A DNA stretch of 64,000 nt from Atopsyche davidsoni (GCA_022113835.1 JAILWY010000005.1:5784501-5848500); one strand, 5' to 3'. Counted from the first letter of the stretch, positions 48,545 to 59,874 are shown. Numbers and translations: made by a program. Notes: generated from the letters alone by a model not told the origin.

Positions 48545-48808
48545 TTAAATAAATAAATTGTTCACCGCATATAAATAAATAATAAAAGGTATATAATCAA
48601 GATGCTGAATATTAAGAAAATTTTTTTGAGCACAGCCATTGCGGACCTCTCTGAATGGGTGAAAAAGAAAGCTAATAATATTTCTCAAAAATAAGCTTTC
48701 GGGTAATGCGCTATGAGACACATTGAAAATGCACTGGAGGAAGACTGCCATGGCGGCGGCGGCCATCTTCCCCGTCTGCCGTGATATTTCCGCCAACGTC
48801 AATTGCAA
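48545..48808 (-). other. minus-strand ORF start with YY1-like/Kozak context, possible first exon
   Basis: Minus strand: ggggaagATGGCCGCCGCCG at 48766 combines a strong translation start with a YY1-like AAGATGGCSGC motif often placed just after transcription starts. The frame runs MAAAAMAVFLQCIF... to 48545 (87 codons from the farthest upstream ATG). The later half is AT-rich and probably intronic if a splice donor is used. No family match. It could be a 5' exon of a minus-strand transcript. Confidence 0.3.
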
Positions 48809-49103
48809 ATGTCTCCTCTTTGGCTGAAATCGTTATACGAATGTGAACTCTGGGACCGCGTCCAATTCCAACTAGGAAAATACGGCAGGAATATACTTTA
48901 AAGCAATATATATATTTTTTAATTTAATTTATTTGCTGTCATCGAAAATCGTTACGAAGCAGTTGTAAATTTTTCAGGATTTTGATTACTGCTTGCAAGT
49001 TTGTTTTTCAGTGAATATTCAACATTAAAAACGACACAAGTTCTTTTTCCTCTACTTCCTTCAGAAATTTTTCACGACTGAAATATTACGAAAAAATCAA
49101 GAT

Positions 49104-49415
49104 TTGAATGTATCTCGGACGCATGCGAGATGGATGCAAAAATGTGCGTTTATTTATACTGCAGCGGCGCGGTGTGCGGTGTCCGGGGTATTCGGAGATG
49201 GGAGAAGATTCGGGAGTGAAGAGTGTAACGACCCACGATCACAAAATAGCTCGGGCCATCTGGAAGCGGCGCTAGCTGGCCAACTATTTCTAGAAAAATC
49301 CAAGAGGGCACGGCGCACCGACTCCGCCTCCAGGTGCACCACAAGGGAGAGATCGTCTCATATTGCCACGATGGCAGTGTCTGAATTCAGTTCAGATTGG
49401 CAGGCTTTGATTTAG
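49104..49415 (+). other. GC-rich ORF of 103 codons, unidentified
   Basis: The frame lies in a GC-rich patch (49155-49375). Minus frames of 62-64 codons overlap it. The plus translation is Ser/Arg/Ala-rich (for example LEAALAGQLFLEKSKRARR) with no recognised domain. There is no splice context. It may be a pseudogene piece or chance. Confidence 0.25.
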
Positions 49416-49699
49416 AGAGAGCATTGATTCAATATTTGGTAATTACACGGAAATAATGTGAGACTAAATTGAGAAGCGCTTGATTTAGATTTCGTGAATC
49501 GTGAAAACGAAATGCGCTCTCAAAGCATGCAAGTGTTCGTATCAATACATTGTTAAAGTTAAAAAATTATTCTTATACAAGTAAAAAATATTACAGATAT
49601 GATGTGGACATGGAACGGCATGATTTTTTTTATGAGACATGAGATTAGAGATGAAACATTTGTTGCCCACATAAGTAATTTATTCGCGTAAATATGTAC

Positions 49700-49775
49700 T
49701 ACCTAGCTACCAATTAAAGCTCACTAATGAAGTCTCCTGGAGGCGTGGGTTCGAATCTTACCTGAGTCCCATAAA
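49700..49775 (+). tRNA. tRNA-Leu-like 3' half (pseudogene or SINE)
   Basis: The long-variable-arm stretch AGTCTCCTGGAGGCGTGGG and box B GGTTCGAATC strongly resemble the 3' half of a leucine tRNA. The 3' T-stem strand is decayed (CTTAC for CCCAC). The 5' half (ctagctaccaattaaagctc) no longer folds. Confidence 0.5.
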
Positions 49776-50499
49776 AGCCCCAAATGATTTTATCAATATA
49801 AAATAAATTTATTTTGTATATTATTTTAAGTAATTTTTTTAACTATGTAAAAGGTATTGCGAATGCAATCGGTCTATAAACAATTATACACGACCTATGG
49901 AGCCTGTGGACATGGCCATGTTTGTATTTGTATTTCAGGATAACACTTGTTTCAAATGTATAAATGAACTGTTTGCTTTTCGCGTTTGCAGTGAAAGGTA
50001 CATCCGATGTATATTTGATACTCAAACAAACAAAACAGTATATTTGTTTGTCTATAAGTTTTCATAATAGTTATAATATTAATTAATTTTTTTTCTACAC
50101 TTTAATTGATAAACCAGTTCACAAATCGCGATTTAAGTATTTTCATTCGGGCTTTTTAAATGATAAGATTCCCAAATATTGTACCAGTTTTAAAAAGTAG
50201 TAAAAAAAACATATTTTTGCTACTGATTTTGTATTTTTATCTACACTCTTAAGTTTATATAGTAGTTGAAATATAGTTTAATATGTATTAGTTCAGCGTT
50301 ACAATAACAAATGAATGTTTTTAGAAGTTCCTTTTGGCGTAGATAGTTTTGTTTTGTTTAAATTTTTTTTTATGTATTACGTGTGTACTAAAATAATTTA
50401 CGTGCTTGATTTACGAGCCTGGGGTGATTTGTTTTTGACTGCCAGCTTTATCTGCGGCCATTTGCTGTAGCAAATATGACTCGTTTACCTTAATATAAT
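49776..50499. other. AT-rich non-coding DNA
   Basis: Nothing recognised. Confidence 0.45.
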
Positions 50500-50720
50500 C
50501 TGTGAAGTTTTAAGCACGCGGTGCGGTATAAAGGTTCATCCATTACGTGCCGCCCTCGGGCGTTTCTTACCCCTGCCCCGCGGCCCCGGAGCAGGCTAGA
50601 CAAAAAAGTCAATGCTCCTCGGGCCGGCGGTTCATGACCCCTGTCGCCGTGACGTCAGGGGTTCGATACGGGCCGCCTCGAACTCGAGCGGTCCGTCTGA
50701 ACTCAACCAAATTTTAAATG
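50500..50720. promoter_or_regulatory. GC-rich patch with CRE (TGACGTCA) and TATA-like motif
   Basis: Contains CGGTATAAAGG near 50524 and GTGACGTCAGG near 50648, a full ATF/CREB palindrome, in a patch rich in CpG. GGGCCGCCTCGAACTCGAGCGGTCC nearby is partly palindromic (CTCGAACTCGAG). A plus-strand promoter is possible, but no first exon is evident. Confidence 0.35.
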
Positions 50721-50821
50721 GCTCTGTAGACGTGCGCGGTAATAATTCACAATGAAAATAATCAATAAACCCAATGGCTTAGCGGATAATTAATATTTTT
50801 TACTAAAGCAACTTATATTAA

Positions 50822-51155
50822 CACGTTGACTGCCACGGCAATTTTCAAAAATCTGGCCTAAAATGACAATTAAACAAGGACGAGATAGCTCGTAGTGTGC
50901 GTCCTAGAAAATAACGCAATCTACGAGTTATCTCCTAGTCGGCAGCCAAAGTATTAATAAATTTTCTGTTCATGCAAGCCAGCATCGATTTTTGTTCTTT
51001 TCCCAGAAGCCATATATCGATATTAGCACTGATATATTCCGAGTGCAATCGTAGCTGCACAAGAATGACAAGTAAATAAGGACGATATAACTCGTAGTTG
51101 GCGACCTAGAAAAGAACGTAATCTACGAGTTATCTCGTAGTTGGAAGTCAACGTG
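50822..51155. mobile_element. piggyBac-like MITE flanked by TTAA, with internal duplication
   Basis: Starts TTAA|CACGTTGACTGCC (TTAA at 50818-50821) and ends GGAAGTCAACGTG|TTAA (51156-51159): inverted ends with TTAA duplications, the piggyBac signature. Two ~87-bp direct repeats occur inside (50862-50948 and 51062-51150), each containing CTCGTAGT...CTACGAGTTATCTC as an inverted pair. The first part alone (50822-50953) also ends in a decayed terminus, GGCAGCCAAAGTA|TTAA, so this may be one short element followed by a partial second copy. Confidence 0.75.
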
Positions 51156-51159
51156 TTAA

Positions 51160-51464
51160 AATCCAATTACAGTAATACAAAAATTTATTTTTCCGTAAAA
51201 AAAAAAACCTTTTACTGATAAGAATTAACTTAACCACATACAACCCTAAGCCACTTTTCTTCCAGCCGTTGTTTAAATTTTTTACTTTATTTTAAGTCGC
51301 TGCTTTATAGCTGAAATGAAATATAAATAATATGTTTATCCCAAATGGAATATATGTCTTGTATCAAGGAGTTTTTTATTTAAATTTTATACTTATGCCT
51401 TTATAAGCACAACCCGCCTTTCTTTATTGCCTTCTCGATTAACCGAAATTATATTTTGGCTTTT
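51160..51464. other. AT-rich non-coding DNA
   Basis: Nothing recognised. Confidence 0.4.
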
Positions 51465-51537
51465 TATCCTGTTGGATTAGAACCACTGTGCCATTGTTAG
51501 GCGGGCCCGTTAATGAACTGAGCTATATACCGGAATA
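51465..51537 (-). tRNA. degenerate tRNA-like sequence
   Basis: Minus strand: TATATAGCTCAGTT resembles box A, GCCTAACAATGGC an anticodon arm with AAC (Val-like) loop CTAACAA, and GGTTCTAATCC box B. Stem pairing is incomplete, so it is a pseudogene or an old SINE head. Confidence 0.4.
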
Positions 51538-52300
51538 CTTCATTACTTATATCACGCCTGCGGCTAAGATTAAAGCGATGAACCTGAATTTAATTAAAAC
51601 TCTTCAAACTTTATACTATAATCGTAATACATAAGAACTATTGGGTACCAAAGAATCTCATAGCGGTTACAAATAACATAAAAATATTATTATTTTAATA
51701 AATAAAACATAACTTTCGTTATATTGGATATTATTATTATAAGTTTTAAAAAAGCAGTTTAATTCTCGATATGTCCATAGTTTTAAATCGGGCGAAAAGT
51801 ACGTTATTTCATAAGATGCTGTATCTATAACTTTCTCTATTTAACTCAGTTTACGTATTTTAAATATTTATAAAAGTACACTACAGTGGTCAGACTTAAT
51901 GCCATATTTTTATCATGGTTGAGGCGCGGGCGAAAAATAGGAAGGATTCTCTTATTTACTTTATTGGCGTTTAGCACGAAGATGGCACAGTAAAAATAAA
52001 CAGAGGTAAGAAATACATCGATGTAGCCGCGTGCAGTTCGGATTTGAAATAATTTTATGTAGTCTAATCTATTATATATTTAAATGGTCTCTTCAACTGT
52101 TGTGTTTTATTAAAAACACAACACAACAACATGCATGCAATCAAATAATGCTTCAAAAACAATAAGTTGCATATGGTGATTGTTATTACGTCATTTGAAT
52201 TCCAAACAATGTGTGTTGCCAAAACAAAAATATCTAAAAATACAATTCAGAATTTTTCACAGCGGGTTGTACGGTGAAAAAAATAGTAATTATCAGTAAT
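51538..52300. other. AT-rich non-coding DNA
   Basis: Nothing recognised. Confidence 0.45.
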
Positions 52301-52309
52301 TTACAACAC

Positions 52310-52490
52310 AATATGTGGTCGAGAGAAACAAAGCGGCGGTGTTTTCGAGTCTCCGCGGGCCATAGAGCCCCAAGGCGATCCGCGGACAACCTTGCGAGGT
52401 ACCGACCGCTAGTTCGGTATTGTGTAACCACCGCAGGTACCCGCGGAGGCTTTAATCTCCATGTCTTGCTTGAATTCCGATGAAGAGACA
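52310..52490. other. GC-rich patch, function unknown
   Basis: Frames of 69 (plus) and 85 (minus) codons are open. The two translations are Arg-rich and mirror each other as expected for GC-rich DNA. No domain recognised. Confidence 0.3.
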
Positions 52491-52692
52491 ACCAAGTTTT
52501 ATGCCGTGTAAATACGCGCCGGTCTTAACGGCACATCAAAGAGTTTTCCCTCTCCGTTGGAATTGACAGAAATTGTGGGGAAACGTGTTGAATTCGAGTT
52601 GCTAACATTTAAACATATTCAATGACTAAAAGTACCCGTTTAGGACGGTATACACAAGAATAATTATAGGATATATTATTCTTCTTCTAGTG

Positions 52693-53052
52693 CAGTTCCA
52701 GGGGGTCCTTAGAAAATTAAAATCGATTTGGAGGTCTCTGAACAACGTCAGGGGGTCCGCGCAAGGTTTAATACAAATTAAAAAAAATGTGCCACACTTT
52801 TATTAATATGGAAGCTAAAATAAATAACAATGAATACATGATTAGCGATTTTTACGTCTTACGTTAAGTAAAATATAAATATCGACAGGTGCATAAAATA
52901 CAAGTAATAACAGGTAGGTTAATACAGGAGCGCAATAGAGTCGATAGTTGCACCAACTAGTCTATAATATGAATTTATGTAGTTTTTCACCCAGGGTCCG
53001 TAGGCAAGTTTTGACTATGAAAGGGGGTCCATGGGCCAAAAGAGTTTCTAAA
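52693..53052. mobile_element. non-autonomous hAT transposon, family h2 copy 2 (decayed ends)
   Basis: Aligns with 29086-29491 over most of its length (agggggtccttagaaaa, aacgtcagggggtccgcg, acaggtgcataaaatacaag, cacccagggtccgtaggc, ggtccatgggccaaaag). The left ~40 bp and the right terminus are lost or altered. The candidate flanks TTCTAGTG (52685-52692) and TTCTAGTC (53053-53060) match at 7 of 8 bases, so this may be the original target duplication. Same orientation as copy 1. Confidence 0.85.
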
Positions 53053-53060
53053 TTCTAGTC

Positions 53061-55517
53061 CCTTTTGCCTAAGAGTTTTCGTAGGAAAATCAGCTCTAAA
53101 ATTTTATATTTATTGTTTCGAAAAATATGATCTAAATAGGAGATCCTACGGTTTTTACAACTGTCAGGAGTTTATGGATTAAATATATATCAATCTGTAT
53201 TTGAAGCATGAATGTCTTTATAAGTTATAATCAAAATAGAAAATACATTATATACTATAACGTAATATATATGACTGCGATCCATAAACCCAAGTGGGTG
53301 TTTTGAAAAAAAAAAAAGAGCTTTGTTATAAGGATGATGATATAATATGAAAAAAATATGATTTTAGCAGAAATGACAAGTAGCCATGACCAACCAATTC
53401 AATAGAAACCTTTACACGCAGACTATTTTTAATAATAAAAAAATGAATCATTATAGACACAGTAAGCTAATGATGTATTCCAAAAAAAGTCTTTAAAATT
53501 CATAATTTTTCATACACGATCAAGAAGTAAAGCCGATCCATATCTAATTTAAAAACGTGCAATTCGATATCAAAATGCGCAATCACGATCATCGTACTGC
53601 AATTATCCAGTAAGTAAGTCTGAGACTGGCCAGAGAAGGTAAAAACCAGCATTTGTGAATATTCATCATGCCACGGCATGTATCACCCGAAGACTGACCC
53701 GACCCTAAGCGATGAAGTTCATTACAAAGAGCGTGTTCAGTAATCCATGCCTCCATTTGTGTATTTTGCTAGCACGAACATTGTGTCATTAATAATTACT
53801 TATTTTAGAATATGAAGGTCGCAGCCGAACATAATGGCTGTGCTTTTTCGCACACCGACATCTTAAGTAGTTTTATTTTGACCGGGACGATCTAGAAGAG
53901 AGTTCAACTTCAAAAAACCACAACTTGAATATACAATATAGTATAAGTCTATGGCTATATATAGCCTGCATACATGCCAGTGTTGTGCGGAGCATGCAAG
54001 CGGTAAAGCAGTATATAAAAAAATAAACTCAGAGTATTTTTTCAAAATTAAAAACTGAAAATATGCATAATTTTCTTTAGTGTAAGCTTTTAGTGATAAA
54101 TGTTAATAGTCCTGTTAACCGTTTGTATTTGTTTTTATTTTTATAGATGAATGACTTCAACTCGTATATCGCTACAATAACCAATGCAACGATATATTTT
54201 TGATAGCTTTTGAAACGGGGTTTGAAATTTGTAAGATTAAATACTTTAACTCGGATACATGAGTTTATTGCTAATGCCGTGAAATCACGTAAGGGGTCAA
54301 CTAACCGGCAACCTATGCCAAAATTATTGCCATTCGAAAAGCAGGAAAATCAACTCCGTTAAATCACAGGTTAAATCGTTCCTGCAGATGGAATCTAACA
54401 AAACCAATAAACATGACGGTGATTAATGGCCGCAATATTACTTTATTTGAGAGCTAAATAAAGAAAAAAGAAAGTTAAAAAAAAACCCCAAAGGTCGAGT
54501 TAAATAAACTTGTTACGCCTTCCTATTGTGATTTGGTGGCGGATCCGCGTTATTAAAATCCATCAATCCATTAATCTTTATGAATGTCGTCTGCGAATGA
54601 TAATTGCAGAATTATCCTCGGTACAGTAATTACATCTCTTGATATGGTCGCCTTGAGTGACGATTGTTTCCCTCGTATGGAAACTCGAGTCATTTCAGAC
54701 AGGTACTTTTGGGTGGCTTACAACATATTGCGATTAACCTAGCCTCAAATAATTTGCGGCCTATGTCTTAGACAAGAACCATAACAAACATATTTTTAAT
54801 AATTTTATTTCTGGTTCCTGTTTAACACTTTTGGAGCACTTTTAAATCGAAGACAAAATGACTTAGTTTTTTTCACTTATTATATTTTATCGCTTACCAG
54901 TTTCGCCAACTTTTTACGTTGTCATAATCAAATGATAGTTTGTTTTAGTAAAATACAGTTACAAATACAAACAAATAATCAGCTAATCTATTATCGTAGT
55001 TTGCAGCAGATTCATATATAGTTATGTATTTAATTATCATACTATTGTAATTAGTTAGTGTCGTGGTCGACGAATCTAGTGCTGATCTCAGTTATTACAG
55101 ATTTGCTTTGCACCACGTAATTATCTAATTAAAATAAATCCACGCGGTGAATTCTGAGGCCTCAAGTTGTTGAAAATACAATTACAAGCGAACTCAGCTG
55201 CAGACTCCGCGCAGGATATGCTGTGAAAACAGAAATTCTCAACTTTATGAACTTGAACTCTATTTGATATGGTAGAGTTGGAGGTATATATTGCAATGTC
55301 AGAAGTGGAAAGTAAAATACAATAGAAAAGTTAATGCTGCCACTTTTATCAAAGTTTTTAAAAAGAAGCGCACCGAATGCACTATAAAATTACAATTAGC
55401 TAAAACAGTACTTATATTTATGATATTCTATGTTTAATATCATTAAAATCGGTATTTATTATTATATATATAAACTCACTACTTCTTATACATATTAAAT
55501 TCAACTAGCAAAACAAA
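53061..55517. other. AT-rich non-coding DNA
   Basis: A medium-GC stretch at 54510-54720 has no gene signals. Nothing else recognised. Confidence 0.45.
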
Positions 55518-55624
55518 ACTTGCACCCGACTTGCAATAAGCTAATAGCGTCCTATTTAAAAAAAATAATAAACCGATCGCAAATTGGTCGCAAGCTGTGT
55601 CGCTGCATGTGTAGCCGGCTTTAA
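55518..55624. mobile_element. fold-back MITE family C, partial copy
   Basis: Keeps acttgcacccgacttgcaat, taatagcgtcc, gatcgcaaattggtcgcaag and the right terminus gctgcatgtgtagccggctt. The left terminal repeat is missing. Confidence 0.6.
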
Positions 55625-55789
55625 CATGTGTGTTTGAAATATTGAAACCATTGATAAATTACGCATTTTTATCAGAATGACCTTAGAGACAGGCGATTTA
55701 ATTAAATACTTTATATTTATATAAATTCTAGATAAGAATGCTGCGCACGCTCCTGAGATACGAGTTGCATATTCGAGAAAAACTGAAAA

Positions 55790-56110
55790 TAAAAAGAGAA
55801 CATGGCGATACGGTTTCTAAAGTTTCGACAGAGGCCCTGGCTCAGCACGCCCGGTGTTCCAGATAGTTTATCGCTCAGAGCGAGCATTCATTAGTCATTT
55901 GTCTCCTTTTATCTAACGGCGGTAATTGAACGATACCCGTTTTGAAGACGCCCGAAATGTGGTCTATTTTTTGAGAGAATTTCAAACTATTTGATACGGC
56001 CCTCTGGTATGTTACGGTCCGTGAACGGAGCTCTGAACCCGCAATGATCGGTCGGAGTTCCGGTTTGGACTCGTGATTAGGGTGCACGGGCTGGAATTCC
56101 TGAAGAAAAA
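55790..56110. other. medium-GC patch, no gene recognised
   Basis: A 70-codon minus frame (55875-56087) lacks splice borders and a family match. Confidence 0.3.
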
Positions 56111-56174
56111 AGGATCACATCTTGGAACTAGCTACGTAGCTAAAGTGTAGAAAATAATCTTTGGTCATGAATGG

Positions 56175-56545
56175 TGGTCTAGCCTCCCCGCTCTCCCCAT
56201 TCTGTTGCTTGTGCATAGCTGCCATTATGTACCCTGAACTTGAGTACAGGATCAGTAATAGAGTAGTAGGTGCTCCTGCTATTGTTTCTGCAGCTTGCTG
56301 CAGAAGGAGTATCAGATCTAAAAGCCAGAGCTTTGTAAGAAAAGGATAATATAAAAATGCTATTGGGCAACAGCATTACGCAGACTTTTCCTTTCAATAT
56401 AAAACTGCAATGTAAAAGGACCCGGGGATCCACTACACTATTTTCCCATTAGAAAACCACGAAAACTGGCTCAGCATGAGTGTATGATCAGTGAAGTGGT
56501 CGACAACCTCCTCTGAGGAGAGGCACATAATGAAGAAGGTCTATT
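56175..56545 (+). repeat. dispersed repeat family B, long copy 2
   Basis: The best-preserved family B copy: ctccccattctgttgc, atagctgccattatgtaccc, tgctcctgctattgtttctg, cagcttgctgcagaagga, atgctattgggcaacagca, ataaaactgc, ggacccggggatccactaca, and the tail tcagtgaagtggtcgacaac, then cctctgaggagaggcacata. No terminal inverted repeats or open frame. Confidence 0.7.
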
Positions 56546-57699
56546 ATAAAAACGCATTTGAATTACAGATGTCTGAGTTTTTACTTTATTTGCGTAAACT
56601 TCGAACTAGCGTTAATAAAAATATATTTAATTTCAATATATAAAAATAGATACAGCAAAATAGTGCATTTTTGAACGAGTTGTTCATATTTAATGAATTT
56701 ACAATTTTATTAAAACTGTTGATATAGCCAGGAAAACTATATATCAAAACGCCTGATTAGCCAACAGTAGAAAATTTGATTATATTCGTATGGCATATAA
56801 AAAAAACATTTTTACTTTTGCGCAAGTAAACTGACGGAATGCAAAAAAATATATAATCCATAGCGAAGATATCATAACTATTTAAATCTTGCATTGAATA
56901 ATTTATGTGTGCATGAAACTACACGTCTGGGTATTAGATATAAGTTATTTTGAACCTTTAGTGTCGAGGTTCATATTTAACATAGATATCCTCTTAGATA
57001 CCGCGGCTCGCTCGTAGCTGTATTATTATATTTATACCACAACGGTAGTCTTCGAATAATAACATCAGAATAATGAATTTAGAAAAAGTTTAAACGATAT
57101 AATGCTGTTAGCTTTAAAGAAAAAATTTACGTACCGAAGTTTTTTTTTTATCCCAAGAAATTCCTTATAAAGAAAATTGAAAATATTTTATATGCTGAAT
57201 ATAGTATTGGAAAAAAAATCGGCAATATCTAAAAACCAAACATGTTTATAATAAATATTTATTATGCGAATTTTTTTAACATTATAATTTTAACCATTAA
57301 TTTTTAGAGTCTATTTTTTAAAACATTGTTCGCGTATTGCTTAGAGTTTGGTTATAAAAAAATCTTTTGCATAAAAATACAGTCAACGTTATAACAGTAT
57401 AAAATAATCACTTAGGAAAAAATTACTGAGAATTTTTTTGTTTTATTCATTCTAACATAATACAGGAAACGTTTTGTTTATAAAGCCTTAATAATATTTA
57501 GTACAAACAAGTACTAGGAGTCTTCCCATACACTAATGTAATTATGGGTAATGGTCATTATTTTTTTATTTTAATAATTTACTTAATTTGTTTTTACTTA
57601 TTTTCCGTTTTTTTCAGTCACCCAAGAATCATTATTCAATGTCTATGATGAATATGAATAAAACAATTCAATGTATATAATGTGTCTGAGTTTGACAAA
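56546..57699. other. AT-rich non-coding DNA
   Basis: Nothing recognised. Confidence 0.45.
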
Positions 57700-57855
57700 A
57701 TCATTAGTCTTCCTCTTCTAATGGGAGGTGGGTGATCATTTCATCGAATGTATCGTGGGTCAGTCTCACTAATTCGGATGTACTTTCAGTGGCGTAAATT
57801 CCGTATCTACGTAAGTTTCCTTCTTACAATGCACCTTTTCCCTTCGATTTTTCCT
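57700..57855 (-). repeat. dispersed repeat family A, copy 5
   Basis: On the minus strand: gaagggaaaaggtgcattgt, gaaacttacgtagatacgga, atttacgccactgaaagtac, atccgaattagtgagactga. This matches 59120-59265 and defines the 5' portion of family A. Confidence 0.7.
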
Positions 57856-58119
57856 TGAACAATCAGCTGTATAATGCTAAAAAATTATTGCTTCGAAAAA
57901 TATTGCCAAAATAGTAGACCTCACGCTTTTAACTCATTGTCAGATATGTGTAAATTGAAAATAAAAATATTATACATGTAAATCGAGTCGACAGCCGAGT
58001 GGAAGCGGTCACCTTTGGTATAGTTCGGGTTGTGCCGAATGAGCAAGTGTGGTCCACAGTCATCGGTGACGTGTTATCATAGGCACTTAAAGAAAAAAAA
58101 AATGCCACATTCCGAACGG

Positions 58120-58480
58120 TAATGGTGCTCGGATTGCGAGCATTGTTCATCGCCGCGCCTCGCGATGCCCGAATCGCCGCCAAAGCCGGGCGCGCGTCGT
58201 TTCACACGGCGGGTACTCTTTTGAAAAGTGCATTTAAGTTTTTTTCCCGTGCCGGCCGCCTAGATCAACTTTCCCTTTCTCGCTGGCCGCGGCCGGCCGT
58301 GAACCGTTACTCCGGCTGCTCCGCGGCCGCCGAGAGAGCCGCAGAGCCGCAGAGCCGCAGAGCCGCAGTGCCGCAGTGCCGCAGAGCCGCAGCGCCGCAG
58401 AGCCGCAGAGCCGCGGCTTGCGCAACGCCGCCGGGCGGAAAATCGGACATCGCCGCCGACGCGCCGCACCCGCCAAAAAC
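58120..58480. promoter_or_regulatory. CpG island containing an 8-bp minisatellite
   Basis: Strong CpG enrichment through the whole stretch. Within it, 58333-58415 is about ten units of AGAGCCGC with AGTGCCGC and AGCGCCGC variants. Because the unit is 8 bp, all six frames stay open locally, which explains the 70-137-codon frames on both strands; none has a credible protein. Likely a promoter-type island. Confidence 0.6.
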
Positions 58481-58538
58481 AGCGACGGTTGTTTTTTGTT
58501 TGCCTTTGGGTTGCTTCATGCCTGCACAGATGTGAGAC

Positions 58539-58716
58539 TAAAGCCCTTTGCACACGACGCGACACGGCTTGCGACCGACGAATACGATAACACCCAAAAT
58601 AAAGGGACGCTATTGACTGATTTCAAATCACATGCAGCGATTGTGTTTTTCCTAAGCCAACAGCGCACATGAGGATACTATTGGCTAATTGCGAGTTACG
58701 TGTGTAGAGGGTTTAA
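58539..58716. mobile_element. fold-back MITE family C, copy at 58.5 kb
   Basis: The left end taaagccctttgcacacgac and the right end tacgtgtgtagagggtttaa are inverted. The interior holds acacccaaaataaagggacg, then ctattgactga and ctattggctaattgcg. A second inner copy of the ctattgg word makes it longer than the 28.9-kb copy. Confidence 0.75.
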
Positions 58717-59119
58717 TTTTAAACGGATGTATGCCGACATAAAATAAGCTATGCAGTGACAGTCTTGCACAGAATGCAAACTCTTGACGGTGATAAAAAA
58801 GCGTAAGGTCTCTGGGACGCATCGAATTTTGTAAAGATGGTATTTTATTAGTCAGTAATTTTACTTTGGTTCTGATTAACGAAATACTAATTACTTTCTC
58901 ACGGTTACAATTATATATATACTCCGATGTATATAGTTTACTTCTGTTTAATACAAATTGCAAAAAATAATCTCGGGAATAGTTGACCGCATCACAAATG
59001 AGAGTATTGCACAGAATGGGCAAAGAATTTGAACTCCTGACGGCGGTAAAAAGGCGTGGGTCTCCTATTTGGACCTTATTTTTCGAAACAATAAATAAAA
59101 CCAACTGCAGCCGATTGTC

Positions 59120-59265
59120 TAGTGAAAAATTAAAGGGAAAAGAGCCATTGGGAGGAGAAAACTTACGTGAATGCGGAATTTACGCCAGTGGCTGGAAGTT
59201 AGGAGTACAGTCGAATTAGTAAGTCTGGCTTAGAATCAATACGTGAAAGGCACTCGAAAAAAAAT
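59120..59265 (+). repeat. dispersed repeat family A, copy 6
   Basis: Carries aaagggaaaagagccattgg, gaaaacttacgtgaatgcgg, aatttacgccagtggctgga, agttaggagtacagtcgaat and taagtctggcttagaat. It overlaps in content with copy 5 (inverted) and with the 3' halves at 27515 and 62440. Confidence 0.7.
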
Positions 59266-59571
59266 CTAGTCAATTCACTTTAATAGCGTAATTTTTTTAT
59301 TTTATTGATAAGCAAAAAGATGACTTGAAAACCTGCAAGAGCAAAAATTAAATGTAGTTCCCATTTTGAGTGACTAGAAAACTAGAGCCAAGGTGTCTTA
59401 CATTTTAAATTCAACATGGCGCTCGCATGCCAACAAAAAATTCAGGTTTCTCTCCCGATAGAATTAATATTTCAGTAGGACAGGGAGTCATCTTGCAGCC
59501 GAGAGCGGAGCCCCCGGGATAAAAATGCCGGTAAATATTCTAGAAGCTGGCGCGCAGGAAAATTAGCCATC

Positions 59572-59874
59572 TTGAGGAGCAACAGGGAGACAAAATGTCG
59601 GACCGCAGCCATGTCGGCCTGTAAAGTAAATAATGTAAAACACACTGCATTTTCCGAGGTCACAGACGAGAAGTACTCGCAAGTCAATATGAGAAAACGT
59701 GTAGGAGTTCTTGCACGTTTATGCAAGCTAGTGACGCAACGAATAATGGAAACGGAGGAAGTTGAACACGCGAGCACATCCCGGGATGTTGGACAACTAA
59801 TAAATGCATCAGAACTAAGCCGAACGATGGATGAGGTTGTCAATGGAGTTGAAATGTCAAGGGAATATTTGTAG
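59572..59874 (+). other. 100-codon ORF, unidentified
   Basis: The plus frame from ATG 59572 to TAG 59874 gives a non-repetitive, charged protein, for example KRVGVLARLCKLVTQRIMET and then EEVEHASTSRDVGQLINASE. It looks more protein-like than the other ORFs in the window and could be the remnant of a retroelement structural protein or of a host gene. An overlapping 123-codon minus frame (59472-59843) weakens the case. No intron borders and no recognised domain. Confidence 0.3.

Noticed and set aside
58122..58672. Five overlapping ORFs up to 137 codons
   Set aside because: The 8-bp minisatellite keeps every frame open; one ORF also runs into a fold-back MITE.
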